From G963675935 sp963675935 (lineage in GTDB: Bacteria; Planctomycetota; Planctomycetia; Pirellulales; Thermoguttaceae): DNA of 64,000 nt. The DNA is taken from NCBI GenBank assembly GCA_963675935.2, contig CAXXPV010000004.1:194835-258834 (forward strand), written 5' to 3'. Every line of letters begins with the position of its first letter. Within the stretch, counting starts at the first letter, position 1. Below the pieces are notes generated by a model. That model was not told the origin of the DNA. It worked only from the letters and a program-made list of their open reading frames with translations, and ran no database searches. This document shows, piece after piece, positions 24,423-32,850 of this stretch. A program made the translations under genes and the position numbers.

Positions 24423-25300
24423 CAAAACAATTTTGGCGCTTCGGGCCAAATGGTATAATAGATTCCGTCGAGCGCGATGCCCAACAACAAGTCCAACAAC
24501 AGGATGACCACGAACGAATAGACGAACGAGGCCGTGGCGGCCCGGCCGACACCCTCGGCGCCCGGATCGCAATGGAATCCGCGATAGCACGCAATCAGCG
24601 CGATGGCCCCGCCGAAGAACAGACTCTTGAACACGCCGGCGAACAGGTCGAAATTGCCCACGAAATGCTGCGAGTTGTCGAGATAATAATGGGCGTCGAT
24701 CCCCAGCAGATAGACGGCGTAGAAAAACGCGCCGACCACGCCGGCGAAGTCGGCCATGATCGTCAGCGCGGGAATGAGCAACAAGCAGCCGAGGAACCGC
24801 GGCACGACAAGATATTGAATCGGATTGGCGCCCATGCTCGATAGGGCGTCGATCTGCTCGGTGACCCGCATGGTGCCAAGCTCGGCGGCCATGGCGCTTC
24901 CAACGCGGCCGGCCAACATCGTGGCGGCCAACACGGGCCCAAGCTCGCGGACCAGCGACATATTGATCACGGCCCCCAGCTTCGCCTCAAGGTGCATGTT
25001 GCGAAACTGCACGTAACTCTGCACGACCAACACCATGCCGATGAACGTGCCCGTCAGGGCCACCACCGGAAGGCTCAAGACGCCGATCTGATAGAAGCTG
25101 GGCCAGACGGTTCCTTTGCGGGGGAGCCGGGTAAGCATCCAGGCGAATGTCCGCCCGGAGAAGATCGAAATGTTTCCCAAGCCGACCATCGCGTCGATAA
25201 CGAGGCCGCCAAAATCGGCAATGCGATTGGCGAAAGCCAGCAGCGGCCCTCCCGACGCGGCGTTCGTGGTTCGGAGTTCGGAATTCGGTTTGGTATCCAT
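24422..25300 (-). CDS. MlaE family lipid ABC transporter permease
   Basis: 292 residues from the ATG at 25300, which has a weak AAAGAAG site. Five or six hydrophobic segments and the family motif LVRELGPVLAATMLAGRVGSAMAAELGTM are present, then EQIDALSSMGANPIQYLVVPR, the coupling region. It is the first gene of the mla operon. Residues 2-14 (DTKPNSELRTTNAA) look repeat-derived: the underlying GTTCGGAGTTCGGAATTCGG is low complexity. Confidence 0.88.
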   Translation of the reverse strand: MDTKPNSELRTTNAASGGPLLAFANRIADFGGLVIDAMVGLGNISIFSGRTFAWMLTRLPRKGTVWPSFYQIGVLSLPVVALTGTFIGMVLVVQSYVQFRNMHLEAKLGAVINMSLVRELGPVLAATMLAGRVGSAMAAELGTMRVTEQIDALSSMGANPIQYLVVPRFLGCLLLIPALTIMADFAGVVGAFFYAVYLLGIDAHYYLDNSQHFVGNFDLFAGVFKSLFFGGAIALIACYRGFHCDPGAEGVGRAATASFVYSFVVILLLDLLLGIALDGIYYTIWPEAPKLF

Positions 25301-25448
25301 CACTTCTTTCTTCGTCGCAACAAGATTGCGGCTTGAGCAAAGTCTATCGACTGTTGTAAATACGCAAGATGCGTAAGCATGGCAGACGTGATCAGCCTTT
25401 GAGATTGACAATCCAGATCATTCGTGAGAAACTTCCCGGCATTTCCTG

Positions 25449-25556
25449 CCACCACAACTTGGGAGTTTAGCCGGCGAACTTGCTCGCCGCGAAAGGGCGA
25501 TGAATCCCGCGAAAAACGCGGCGAGCAAGCTCGCCGGCTAAACGGGTGGGACAAGC
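25449..25556. repeat. Inverted family-E REP pair plus a family-C fragment
   Basis: TTTAGCCGGCGAACTTGCTC at 25449 and its inverted partner GCGAGCAAGCTCGCCGGCTA near 25522. GGGTGGGACAAGC (25545) resembles the start of family C. The family-E pair recurs at 38144-38217. Confidence 0.8.
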
Positions 25557-25590
25557 TGCGAGAATACCAAGACATTCAGGAGGCTACCCA

Positions 25591-26367
25591 ATGGAAGTAA
25601 TCGTTAAAGATTCCGTCGAAGAGATGGGCAAGTGTGCCGCACGCTTGGTCGCCCGAGCTCTCAACGCCAAGCCGGACGCCGTCCTGGGCCTTGCCACCGG
25701 CTCGACTCCGCTTGGACTCTACAAGGAACTCGTCCGGATGCACAAGGACGAGGGCTTGGATTTCTCGCAGGTGACGACGTTCAATCTCGACGAGTACGTG
25801 GGTCTGACGCAGACGCATCCGCAGAGCTACCACTACTTCATGCACGAGAATTTGTTCAAGCACATCAATATCCCCAAGCAGAATATTTACATTCCGTCCG
25901 GCACAACCGACAACTACGCGGCGTTTTGCGCGTGGTACGAGCGGCGGATTCAGGAAAGCGGCGGCATCGATCTTCAGATTCTCGGCATCGGCTCCGACGG
26001 CCACATCGCTTTCAACGAGCCGAGTAGTTCGCTGGGCTCGCGCACCCGCATCAAAACACTGGCTCGGCGGACCATCGACGACAATGCCCGATTCTTCGAC
26101 GCGGACGAGCATGTGCCGATCTACGCCATTACGATGGGTGTGGGCACGATTCTCGAAGCCCGCAAGATCCTTTTGGTCGCCAACGGCCGGCAGAAGGCGG
26201 CCGCGGTGGCGGCTGCCGTCGAGGGGCCGGTCACGAGCATGGTTACGGCCAGCGCGTTGCAATTGCATCGCGACACGATGTTCATCATCGACCGCGAGGC
26301 GGCCGGCGACCTGAAGATGCTCGACTACTACGAGTGGATTCAGGCAAAAATGCCGGATGCGCCGTAG
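25591..26367 (+). CDS. nagB: Glucosamine-6-phosphate deaminase
   Basis: Converts glucosamine-6-phosphate to fructose-6-phosphate and ammonia, which feeds amino sugars into glycolysis. 258 residues. GLATGSTPLGLY is the phosphate loop, FNLDEYVGL carries the catalytic Asp/Glu, and GIGSDGHIAFNEPSS has the active-site Asp-His. The ATG at 25591 is preceded by CAGGAGG at the right distance. It stands alone, between repeat blocks. Slightly short C-terminus but all active-site blocks are present. Confidence 0.94.
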   Translation: MEVIVKDSVEEMGKCAARLVARALNAKPDAVLGLATGSTPLGLYKELVRMHKDEGLDFSQVTTFNLDEYVGLTQTHPQSYHYFMHENLFKHINIPKQNIYIPSGTTDNYAAFCAWYERRIQESGGIDLQILGIGSDGHIAFNEPSSSLGSRTRIKTLARRTIDDNARFFDADEHVPIYAITMGVGTILEARKILLVANGRQKAAAVAAAVEGPVTSMVTASALQLHRDTMFIIDREAAGDLKMLDYYEWIQAKMPDAP

Positions 26368-26369
26368 AG

Positions 26370-26765
26370 AGATCGTCCGCCTTTCCTCACATTGGTGCGC
26401 AACGAGTTGCGGTGTGCAAAATAGCCCGAAGGGCTTGTGATAGGATAGCCCAGATCGTCCGCCTTTCCTCACATTGGTGCGCAACGAGTTGCGGTGTGCA
26501 AAATAGCCCGAAGGGCTTGTGATAGGATAGCCCAGGGTTGCCGCTCCGAGCGGCTACCCTGGGTTTCACGTGGGGATACGCAACAAAACCCCAACGGGGT
26601 TTCGTAGCGGGTCGGCAATCCCGCCTACGTAACCCTTTCAGGGTTAAAAGGATAGGGTTTGGCCGTTTTTCCAGGGTTGCCGCTCCGAGCGGCAACCCTG
26701 AGCTATCCTACGAAATCCCTTCGGGATAAAAACATCGCCCACGTTTCATGCGGAAAGGCGGACAA
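26370..26765. repeat. Composite dispersed repeat (family G), copy 2, with an internal tandem duplication
   Basis: Same order of small palindromes as 9268-9585. Its first ~82 bp (AGATCGTCCGCCTTTCCTCA to GGATAGCCC) occurs twice in tandem (about 26370-26453 and 26454-26536). No gene is seen. Confidence 0.85.
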
Positions 26766-26825
26766 TCTGTAGAGAGAGCCTCCACGCGAATAATGACCTG
26801 ACGGACCCCGTCATCGCTCAAGAAT

Positions 26826-26858
26826 AAAACATGCCCACGACAAGCGCGGGCATGTTTC
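26826..26858 (-). terminator. Probable rho-independent terminator of the DUF6666-type gene
   Basis: AAACATGCCC and GGGCATGTTT form a 10-bp stem with an 11-nt loop. On the minus strand the stem is followed by a T-rich tail (TTTTATT). It lies about 55 nt beyond the stop codon at 26914. Confidence 0.75.
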
Positions 26859-26913
26859 CCCAATCAAATTTCTTTGTTTTTCGTAGTTCCGGCTTTGGCC
26901 GATTCTTCACGGA

Positions 26914-28245
26914 CTACTTGGCGAGCCGATCGACCATGAACAGCGAGTTGTCGGCCACCGGGAACAACGCGCGGTACGGGTTCTGCTGCTGGCACTTGGC
27001 GTTCTGGCCTGGATACCAGACCAACTGAACGACGAATCCCCACGACTCGCGTGTTTGGCCCTCTTCGTTGGCGCCCTGCTTGGGAAGCATGTAGGTCACG
27101 CGGTTTTCCAAGGCGAAACCCTTTCCAAGCGGAACCCAGAGGTCGGCGCCTAGGAGTCCGTCGCCATAGCCGGTGGCTCCGCCCCAGATGCGTCCTTGGC
27201 CGCCGTTCTCGAAATTACGCCGCACATAAAGGGCGAACATGTCGGTCGAGTCGAGCTTTCCGTCGAATACGCGGTCGGTCCCGAGACCATAGTTGCCGAA
27301 GTAGCCGATTTCGTAGACGTTGTTGAGCCTGAAACCGGTTTCGCTACGGAGTTGTTTCAATCCGGTTTTCTCGTAATAGTCGTCGTGGAGGTAGTCAAAG
27401 GCGACGCCCCACTGGAACCCGCGGCACAGTTCCCGTCGGAAAACGCCCGCCGTGGCGAACACCTGCCGCCGAAACGGGGCGCGAAGACTGTAATCGCCGG
27501 CCGTGAGGGTCGGAGCGCCCGAAAAGTTGCTCTGGACGAAGTTCGCGCCGATCTCATAGCCGCATCCCCACGGATCGCCCAACGGTCCATTCAGGGCCAA
27601 GCCCTCGTTCGTGCCGAAATTGCCGTTTTTCCCGTGGTCGGGCGGACCCTTGAAGGCGTCGGCTCCGGCAAAGACCGAGAGGTCGCGGAGCAGGCGGGGG
27701 CAGCGTCCGTCGAAGACTTCATAGCCGAAGTCGCATTCGTCGCATTCACCACACTCACCACAATCGCCGCATTCTCCGCAGCCTTCCGCTTCGCCACCGA
27801 AGACGGCCTCGTTGCCGCCGCAGCTCGAGCAGCCACGTCGCGGGCCGGGATTGCCTTCAACGATGCCGTCCGCGCCGGGCGACTCATATTGGATCGTGCC
27901 CGGCTCGATCACCTCGGGGACGATCTTCGGCTCTTTCGCGGCCGGCGGCGTTGTGGGCAACGGCGAGGGCAATGGCGAGGCTTCTACCCGACTGATGTCG
28001 CTGGCCGTTCGTTGTGCGACCCGTGTCGGACTGACCCAACGCTGGGCGGTCGGCCGTTGTGCCGTCGTCTCGGGCCGTTTGAGAACCCGCTGGTTCCAAT
28101 TGGTTGAGGACCCGGCGTCGGCGGCCGGGGCCGTTTTTTCTTGCCAAACGTCGTCCCAGGCGGAATTTTGCGCCCAGGCTTCCGAAGTGCAAACGGCCAG
28201 GCTGACCACAAAGATCGCGGCAGGCCATGTTTTGGTGAAGTTCAT
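26914..28245 (-). CDS. Predicted outer-membrane/beta-barrel protein, DUF6666-like
   Basis: 443 residues from the ATG at 28245, chosen because AGAGGA lies just upstream. A signal peptide ends around AEAWA-QNS-type residues (TSEAWAQNS). A disordered Pro/Thr-rich region leads to a cysteine-rich stretch (CGECGDCGECGECDECD, about 155-175). The C-terminal 240 residues alternate polar and aromatic residues (FRLNNVYEIGYFGNYGLG, MFALYVRRNFENGGQG) as in barrel proteins. The family name is from memory of similar planctomycete proteins and is moderately sure. The cysteine repeat could bind metal. Confidence 0.7.
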   Translation of the reverse strand: MNFTKTWPAAIFVVSLAVCTSEAWAQNSAWDDVWQEKTAPAADAGSSTNWNQRVLKRPETTAQRPTAQRWVSPTRVAQRTASDISRVEASPLPSPLPTTPPAAKEPKIVPEVIEPGTIQYESPGADGIVEGNPGPRRGCSSCGGNEAVFGGEAEGCGECGDCGECGECDECDFGYEVFDGRCPRLLRDLSVFAGADAFKGPPDHGKNGNFGTNEGLALNGPLGDPWGCGYEIGANFVQSNFSGAPTLTAGDYSLRAPFRRQVFATAGVFRRELCRGFQWGVAFDYLHDDYYEKTGLKQLRSETGFRLNNVYEIGYFGNYGLGTDRVFDGKLDSTDMFALYVRRNFENGGQGRIWGGATGYGDGLLGADLWVPLGKGFALENRVTYMLPKQGANEEGQTRESWGFVVQLVWYPGQNAKCQQQNPYRALFPVADNSLFMVDRLAK

Positions 28246-28561
28246 TGGTAAATCCTCTGATTGGGGGGGCAATCATCTACGGAGCATCCGAGGTGGATCG
28301 TAGACGGCACAATCATCGGATTCTTTTCAATGAGAACTTTCGTTAAAGTCGAAATAATCGGAAAAGATTACCAAGGCTACGCAGACAGCCGTTTTGTGAT
28401 GGGTCACGCGAGGAATTTTGCGATTGCTCGGCCGAAGGTTTTTCGGCTCTACCAGATCAGGGCAAGCCAAGCATACCCCATATGTGTCCGTCCTGTGAAC
28501 TACATCTTGCATGGTCTGGTATTCTGGAATCGTGGGGCAAACGATATCCAGGAGGTCAGTC

Positions 28562-29038
28562 ATGGACAGTGCGCGACGACGGAGCCCGGCGGAAGCGAGA
28601 CGTTTTTGGGAGTTGGCAATCGATCTGTGGGCGAATAGCGGGATGAGCGCGGCAGGCTTCTGCCGACGCGAGGGCCTGAAAGAATCCTCGTTCTACGCCT
28701 GGCAACAACGGCTGCGAAAAGAGGATCGCCCATCGGAGGCCATCGCCACGCTGGCGACAATGGAGTCGACATCGGCGCAACCCGAGACAAAGCCGATAGC
28801 CCAGCAGTCCCGTCGGCAGCGTAAGCGGCTGTGTCAGTCCGCGGGCGATGGCAGCTTGGTGCCCGTGCGTCTGGTGGAGGATGCCGAGCCAATCGCGGCG
28901 AACGCGGCCAACACGTCGAGGTCGTCACCGCCCATCGAGATTCTTCTTCCGCGTGGGACGCTGATTCGCGTTGAGCACGGTTGCGACATCGCACTGCTGC
29001 AGCAAGTCTTGGCCGTGTTGGAGAGCCCGCCGTGCTAA
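28562..29038 (+). CDS. tnpA: IS66 accessory protein TnpA
   Basis: 158 residues from the ATG at 28562, which has CAGGAGG upstream. A helix-turn-helix of the IS66 OrfA type (FWELAIDLWANSGMSAAGFCRREGLKESSFYAWQQRL) is at the N-terminus, and a short C-terminal part (PPIEILLPRGTLIRVEHGCD) is typical of the family. It overlaps tnpB. Confidence 0.9.
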   Translation: MDSARRRSPAEARRFWELAIDLWANSGMSAAGFCRREGLKESSFYAWQQRLRKEDRPSEAIATLATMESTSAQPETKPIAQQSRRQRKRLCQSAGDGSLVPVRLVEDAEPIAANAANTSRSSPPIEILLPRGTLIRVEHGCDIALLQQVLAVLESPPC

Positions 29039-29436
29039 GTCTGCCCGTGGCGGTACGAATCTTCGTCTTCACGGGCGTGACCGACATGAGGAGGAGTTTT
29101 GATGGGTTAGCCGCGATGGTCGAGAGCGAGATCGGCCAGAACCCGGAGTCAGGCCATTTATTTCTGTTCTTCAATCGTCGCCACGATCGCGTGAAGATTC
29201 TTTTCTGGCAGGGCGACGGCCTTGTTCTTTGGTACAAGCGATTGGAAGGATCTACCTTCCCATCATTGCGAGCCACCTCTGACAAAGCGGGCGAAACGCC
29301 GGCATTGGAGATCCGCGTCGGCGAATTGGCAATGTTGCTCGATGGCGTCGATCCGCGGACGGTTACGCGGCGTAAACGATTCTATCGTGTGGCTCGCGCG
29401 CGCGATGATTCTCCGCGGCCAGCCCTTCACTCATGA
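29032..29436 (+). CDS. tnpB: IS66 accessory protein TnpB
   Basis: 134 residues starting at a GTG (29032) that overlaps the end of tnpA. PVAVRIFVFTGVTDMRRSFDGLAAMV and FLFFNRRHDRVKILFWQGDGLVLWYKRLE are diagnostic of IS66 Orf2 (TnpB). The residues SLRATSDKAGETPA in the middle are unlike the family and may be another short repeat insertion. Confidence 0.9.
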   Translation: MLSLPVAVRIFVFTGVTDMRRSFDGLAAMVESEIGQNPESGHLFLFFNRRHDRVKILFWQGDGLVLWYKRLEGSTFPSLRATSDKAGETPALEIRVGELAMLLDGVDPRTVTRRKRFYRVARARDDSPRPALHS

Positions 29437-29503
29437 TTTCCAAACAAAAACTATTCTTTCCCTCTGGAATAAGTCGGGTTCATTGTGTATCTATAGAGAC
29501 GCC

Positions 29504-31189
29504 ATGAACGCGAACGTCTCTTCATCACCGAACTCATCTTCGCCGCCGGCGGATACCCCAGACTTGCAACGACTGATCGAAGCTTTGCTGGGTCGGGAAT
29601 CGCATCTGCTGACCGCTTTGGAGGAATCGTCGCAGACGGTCGCTGCCCAACAGCAGACGATCGAGAAGCTCAGCCACGAGTTGGCGTTGTTGAAGCGACA
29701 CATTTTCGGGCATCGTCGCGAGCGGTTTGCCGAAGACCCGCGTCAGCAGCATCTTTTCGAGGTACAGAACGATTCCTCGTCATCATCGACGCCGGCGGTG
29801 GAAAGCACCGAGGAGCCATCGACGCAAAAGCGTCGCGGCCACGGTCGTCGGCCGCTGCCGCAGTTTTTGCCGCGCAAGCGGGTGGAACACGCGGTTTCCG
29901 CGGAGGAATTGGTGTGTCCGTGCTGCGGCGAGTCGCGGGAGAAGATCGACGAAGAGGTTAGCGAACAATTAGCCTACGTTCCCGCTTCGCTGTACATTGA
30001 GGAGCACGCCCGGTTCACCTACGCCTGCCGGAAATGCCAGGAACAAGTGGTGACGGCGTCGAAGCCGGCGCAACCGATCGAGAAGAGCGTCGCCGGGCCG
30101 AGCTTGCTGGCCCATGTGATCGATGCGAAATACGCCCAGCACAAGCCGCTGTATCGTCTGGAAGACGATTTGGCGCGGTATGGGGTGCTGATTCGTCGCA
30201 GCACGCTTTGGGGCTGGATGCGAGGTTCGGCCGAGTGCCTGACGCCGTTCTATCGGCTGCTGATTCGCCGAACGTTGAGCAGCGGCGTGTTGGGAACCGA
30301 CGACACGCCGGTGAAAGTTCTCGATCCGGAGTTGGACCACACACGAACCGGTCGGTTTTGGAGTTATGTAGGTGACGCTCGGCATCCCTACACTGTCTAC
30401 GATTACACGCCGAACCGAAAGCGGGATGGTCCGCAGAAGTTTTTGAGGGACTATCGCGGCGTGCTTCAGGCGGACGCCTTTGGTGGTTATGACGGAATAT
30501 TCTGGGAGTCGCGCGGGGCGATTGTCGAAGCTGGCTGCAACGCGCACGCCCGGCGGAAGTTTTTTGACGCTCGCGACACCTCGCCTCAGTTGGCGCACGA
30601 GGCGTTGGCTTTCTTTCAGCAGCTTTACGCTGTGGAACACGAGGCGGTTGGCATGTCGGACGACGAACGACTGGCGTTGCGCCAGGCGAAGTCGGCGCCC
30701 ATCATGGAGGCGTTGGCCGATTGGCTACGCGACAAGTTGGTCGTGGTGCGGCCGAAGTCGCCGATTACCGTTGCGATCAAGTACAGCCTGCGGCAGTGGG
30801 AGGCGCTGACGCGGTTCCTCGGCAACGGGGCGATTCCCATCGACAACAACCGAACGGAGCGATCGCTGAAAGAGCAAGCTCTCGGACGCCGCAATTGGAC
30901 ATTCTTGGGCAGCGATCAGGGCGGCAGCACGGCGGCGGTGCTTTACAGTTTCGTGGCCAGTGCGAAGCGGCATCATCTCGACCCGCAGGCGTACCTGACC
31001 GATGTGTTGACCCGACTGCCGCAGATCACCAATCCGCTTGAGCTTCGTGGGCTACTGCCGGATCGTTGGGCGAAAACCCATTCGGAGCATGTGCGGAGCT
31101 ACCGACGCGAAGAATCGGCCGCTGCGGCCCGTCGACGTCAAAGTCGGCATCGCCAATTGGCGAAGAAGCATCCGAGCCGTCGGTCCTAG
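29504..31189 (+). CDS. tnpC: IS66 family transposase TnpC
   Basis: 561 residues. An N-terminal leucine-zipper-like coil (LIEALLGRESHLLTALEESS), a zinc-ribbon (CPCCGESREKI...CRKCQEQ) and a DDE core: Asp in GVLGTDDTPVKVL, Asp in VLQADAFGGYDG and Glu in DNNRTERSLKEQALGRRNW. The full length and intact motifs suggest a functional enzyme. The ATG at 29504 lies 68 nt after tnpB. Confidence 0.94.
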   Translation: MNANVSSSPNSSSPPADTPDLQRLIEALLGRESHLLTALEESSQTVAAQQQTIEKLSHELALLKRHIFGHRRERFAEDPRQQHLFEVQNDSSSSSTPAVESTEEPSTQKRRGHGRRPLPQFLPRKRVEHAVSAEELVCPCCGESREKIDEEVSEQLAYVPASLYIEEHARFTYACRKCQEQVVTASKPAQPIEKSVAGPSLLAHVIDAKYAQHKPLYRLEDDLARYGVLIRRSTLWGWMRGSAECLTPFYRLLIRRTLSSGVLGTDDTPVKVLDPELDHTRTGRFWSYVGDARHPYTVYDYTPNRKRDGPQKFLRDYRGVLQADAFGGYDGIFWESRGAIVEAGCNAHARRKFFDARDTSPQLAHEALAFFQQLYAVEHEAVGMSDDERLALRQAKSAPIMEALADWLRDKLVVVRPKSPITVAIKYSLRQWEALTRFLGNGAIPIDNNRTERSLKEQALGRRNWTFLGSDQGGSTAAVLYSFVASAKRHHLDPQAYLTDVLTRLPQITNPLELRGLLPDRWAKTHSEHVRSYRREESAAAARRRQSRHRQLAKKHPSRRS

Positions 31190-31312
31190 CCCGCTCTGCC
31201 GCGCACTTGCTCATCACCGCCGCTCAGGTATGTGGTGTTCACAGGACGGACACCCCCATATCAACATTCATATTCATAACATCTTGGAAGATTGTGAGTT
31301 AGAACAAGAATC

Positions 31313-31492
31313 AGTTATTAAGGATTACTTAATAACTGCCGTCGATGGCAAAAATCATCAAATGCTGGGCATTCGTGAAAATCTGGTCGAAGCGGCAACT
31401 TGTAAGGATTACTTACAAGTTCACCCATAGGTGGGGTGGCGTTGGGGATGTGCGGGAGTTGTCAAGGAATGCTTGACAACTGCCCCCGAGGG
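31313..31492 (+). ncRNA. Three tandem covarying hairpin units (candidate structured element)
   Basis: Three perfect 10-bp stems with 5-nt loops: AGTTATTAAG-GATTA-CTTAATAACT (31313-31337), AACTTGTAAG-GATTA-CTTACAAGTT (31397-31421) and AGTTGTCAAG-GAATG-CTTGACAACT (31457-31481). Each is followed at once by a small GC hairpin (GCC-GGC, CACC-GGTG, GCCC-GGGC). The stems differ in sequence but pair perfectly, which indicates conserved structure. It may act as RNA or as single-stranded DNA. Strand and type are guesses. Confidence 0.5.
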
Positions 31493-31880
31493 CAAGCCAA
31501 TGCTGAATAGGCTATTGAACTCGTTCGTCGGCAGCGAGTCTTTGGCGATCCATATGGGCAACAGCCGGGTTCGAGCGTTTTCGGCCTCGGCTCGTCTTGA
31601 AATCATGGTGCGTCTGAAAGCCATTACGACGCGCCGTTACGGCATGAAAGTCCTCGTCTGTGCATGCAAGCCCTCGGACAATTCGAGCGGCTCTTGTCAC
31701 ATTTCAGGCCGTTGGCCGTCAAGTAGTATGCGAGACCCGACAATGGAGACTGTTCATCGCAAAAACGGTTGTTGAAGATTTTGTGATAGCTATAATAGGC
31801 GAGACTCATGCCGGCTCTTTCCTCTTACACGCATTTCAAGTTTGACGCTGCTTATCAAAATACGTTTCGGGAGAACGACA
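31493..31880. other. Gap with no recognised gene
   Basis: Short open frames occur on both strands, but none has a clear start or a recognisable product. The last bases hold GGGAG before the ATG at 31881. Confidence 0.5.
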
Positions 31881-32522
31881 ATGCAGAAAATGTCGCAAAA
31901 GGACTACGAACAGTTGATCGAGCTTCTCGATGGTCGGATTGACGAGTTAACGAAGCCAATTCCAAGCCGCCAGATATTACGATTCGCGGAAGCGATCCGT
32001 TCGGCTGAATTAAGCGATGATGATTCTGTCGGAACATACAGCGAGGAGGACTATTCAAATCTACTGAACGCTCAGGCTGTTGTAAATGAACTGCTACCCC
32101 GAATCCTGGAAAACATCAGGGCATATTCGATTAGTCAAACTGCCGGTTGGCGGTTCGAGGTTGTTGATGCAGGAGACGGTGACCGTGGCCTGTGTGCCAT
32201 CTGCCGCAACCCGTATCAACACTTCGAGAAGAGCGTTAGGGTTCATTGCTTGGATATGCACCCAAATGCTTATCACGGTGTGTGCCGTGAATGCGTCCGG
32301 CAGTATGCTCCGCTAGAGTTCATTGAGAGTGAGGGCGTTGAGGACTGGCTAAAACGCAATCGTTATGTGTCTGAGAAAGTGGAACAGGACAGGAAGCGTG
32401 AAAGACAACGCATCGATCTTGTCGACGCCGTTCGCCAACACGCCCATTCAACACACTATTTCCGCGACATCGTTCAAAACGCCCCTGGATGGGCTAAAGG
32501 TGCTTTTGGAGAGTGGCGATAA
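31881..32522 (+). CDS. Hypothetical protein with a zinc-binding Cys/His cluster
   Basis: 213 residues from the ATG at 31881, which has CGGGAG upstream. The N-terminal half is helical and acidic (QLIELLDGRIDELTKP). The centre contains CAICRNPYQHFEKSVRVHCLDMHPN...CRECV, a CxxC / HCxxxH / CxxC arrangement likely to bind zinc. The C-terminus is charged and helical. It is AT-richer than core genes and lies between an IS66 element and gene remnants, so it is probably accessory. No family recognised. Confidence 0.65.
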   Translation: MQKMSQKDYEQLIELLDGRIDELTKPIPSRQILRFAEAIRSAELSDDDSVGTYSEEDYSNLLNAQAVVNELLPRILENIRAYSISQTAGWRFEVVDAGDGDRGLCAICRNPYQHFEKSVRVHCLDMHPNAYHGVCRECVRQYAPLEFIESEGVEDWLKRNRYVSEKVEQDRKRERQRIDLVDAVRQHAHSTHYFRDIVQNAPGWAKGAFGEWR

Positions 32523-32574
32523 TCGGTGCGACGGCTCCTGAACGTATTCACCGTCAACGACTTAATGGTGAGCC

Positions 32575-32784
32575 ATGTGGACAAGCCGCCGGATGGCTGT
32601 ATGGAAGCACCAAGCCCACGAAGCAGGCCAAGGCGCAGAGCCGATTTCAGATCAAGGCACTCAGTTGCTTGCTAGGGAAACGGAGACTCGGCCCGTGCCG
32701 ATCATCTATGAGCCACGCGGGGAGGCTCTCAAATACAGCGATTTGGCGGTGAACCTTTTCACCGGATGCTGTCTTTGTCGATGA
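32575..32784 (+). pseudogene. Remnant of a radical SAM gene (SplB/PA0069-like N-terminal fragment)
   Basis: The C-terminal part of this frame, PIIYEPRGEALKYSDLAVNLFTGC, matches the region just before the CxxxCxxC motif of PA0069/SPL-type radical SAM proteins ('NLYTGCSHGCTYCY' in relatives). After the first Cys the frame runs CLCR then stop, so the cluster motif and the enzyme core are missing. It is a decayed fragment, not a working gene. Confidence 0.55.
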
Positions 32785-32850
32785 CAACATGGCTGTTGCT
32801 CTCGGCCGCAAACGGCTAAAATGCTGAAAAATCGACCACGGACGCCTGCC

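Larger units (their letters stand above)
28484..31253 (+). mobile_element. IS66-family insertion sequence, intact, 2770 bp
   Basis: Inverted ends GTGTCCGTCCTGTGAAC at 28484 and its complement at 31237-31253. An 8-bp target duplication, CCCCATAT, lies at 28476-28483 and 31254-31261, the size expected for IS66. It carries tnpA, tnpB and tnpC in order. Confidence 0.95.

Noticed and set aside
28321..31430. A gene thought to be disrupted by the IS66 element (joining 28321-28483 to 31262-31430)
   Set aside because: The rejoined frames either stop soon or have no start codon, and the peptide has no recognisable family; the target was probably non-coding or a decayed gene.
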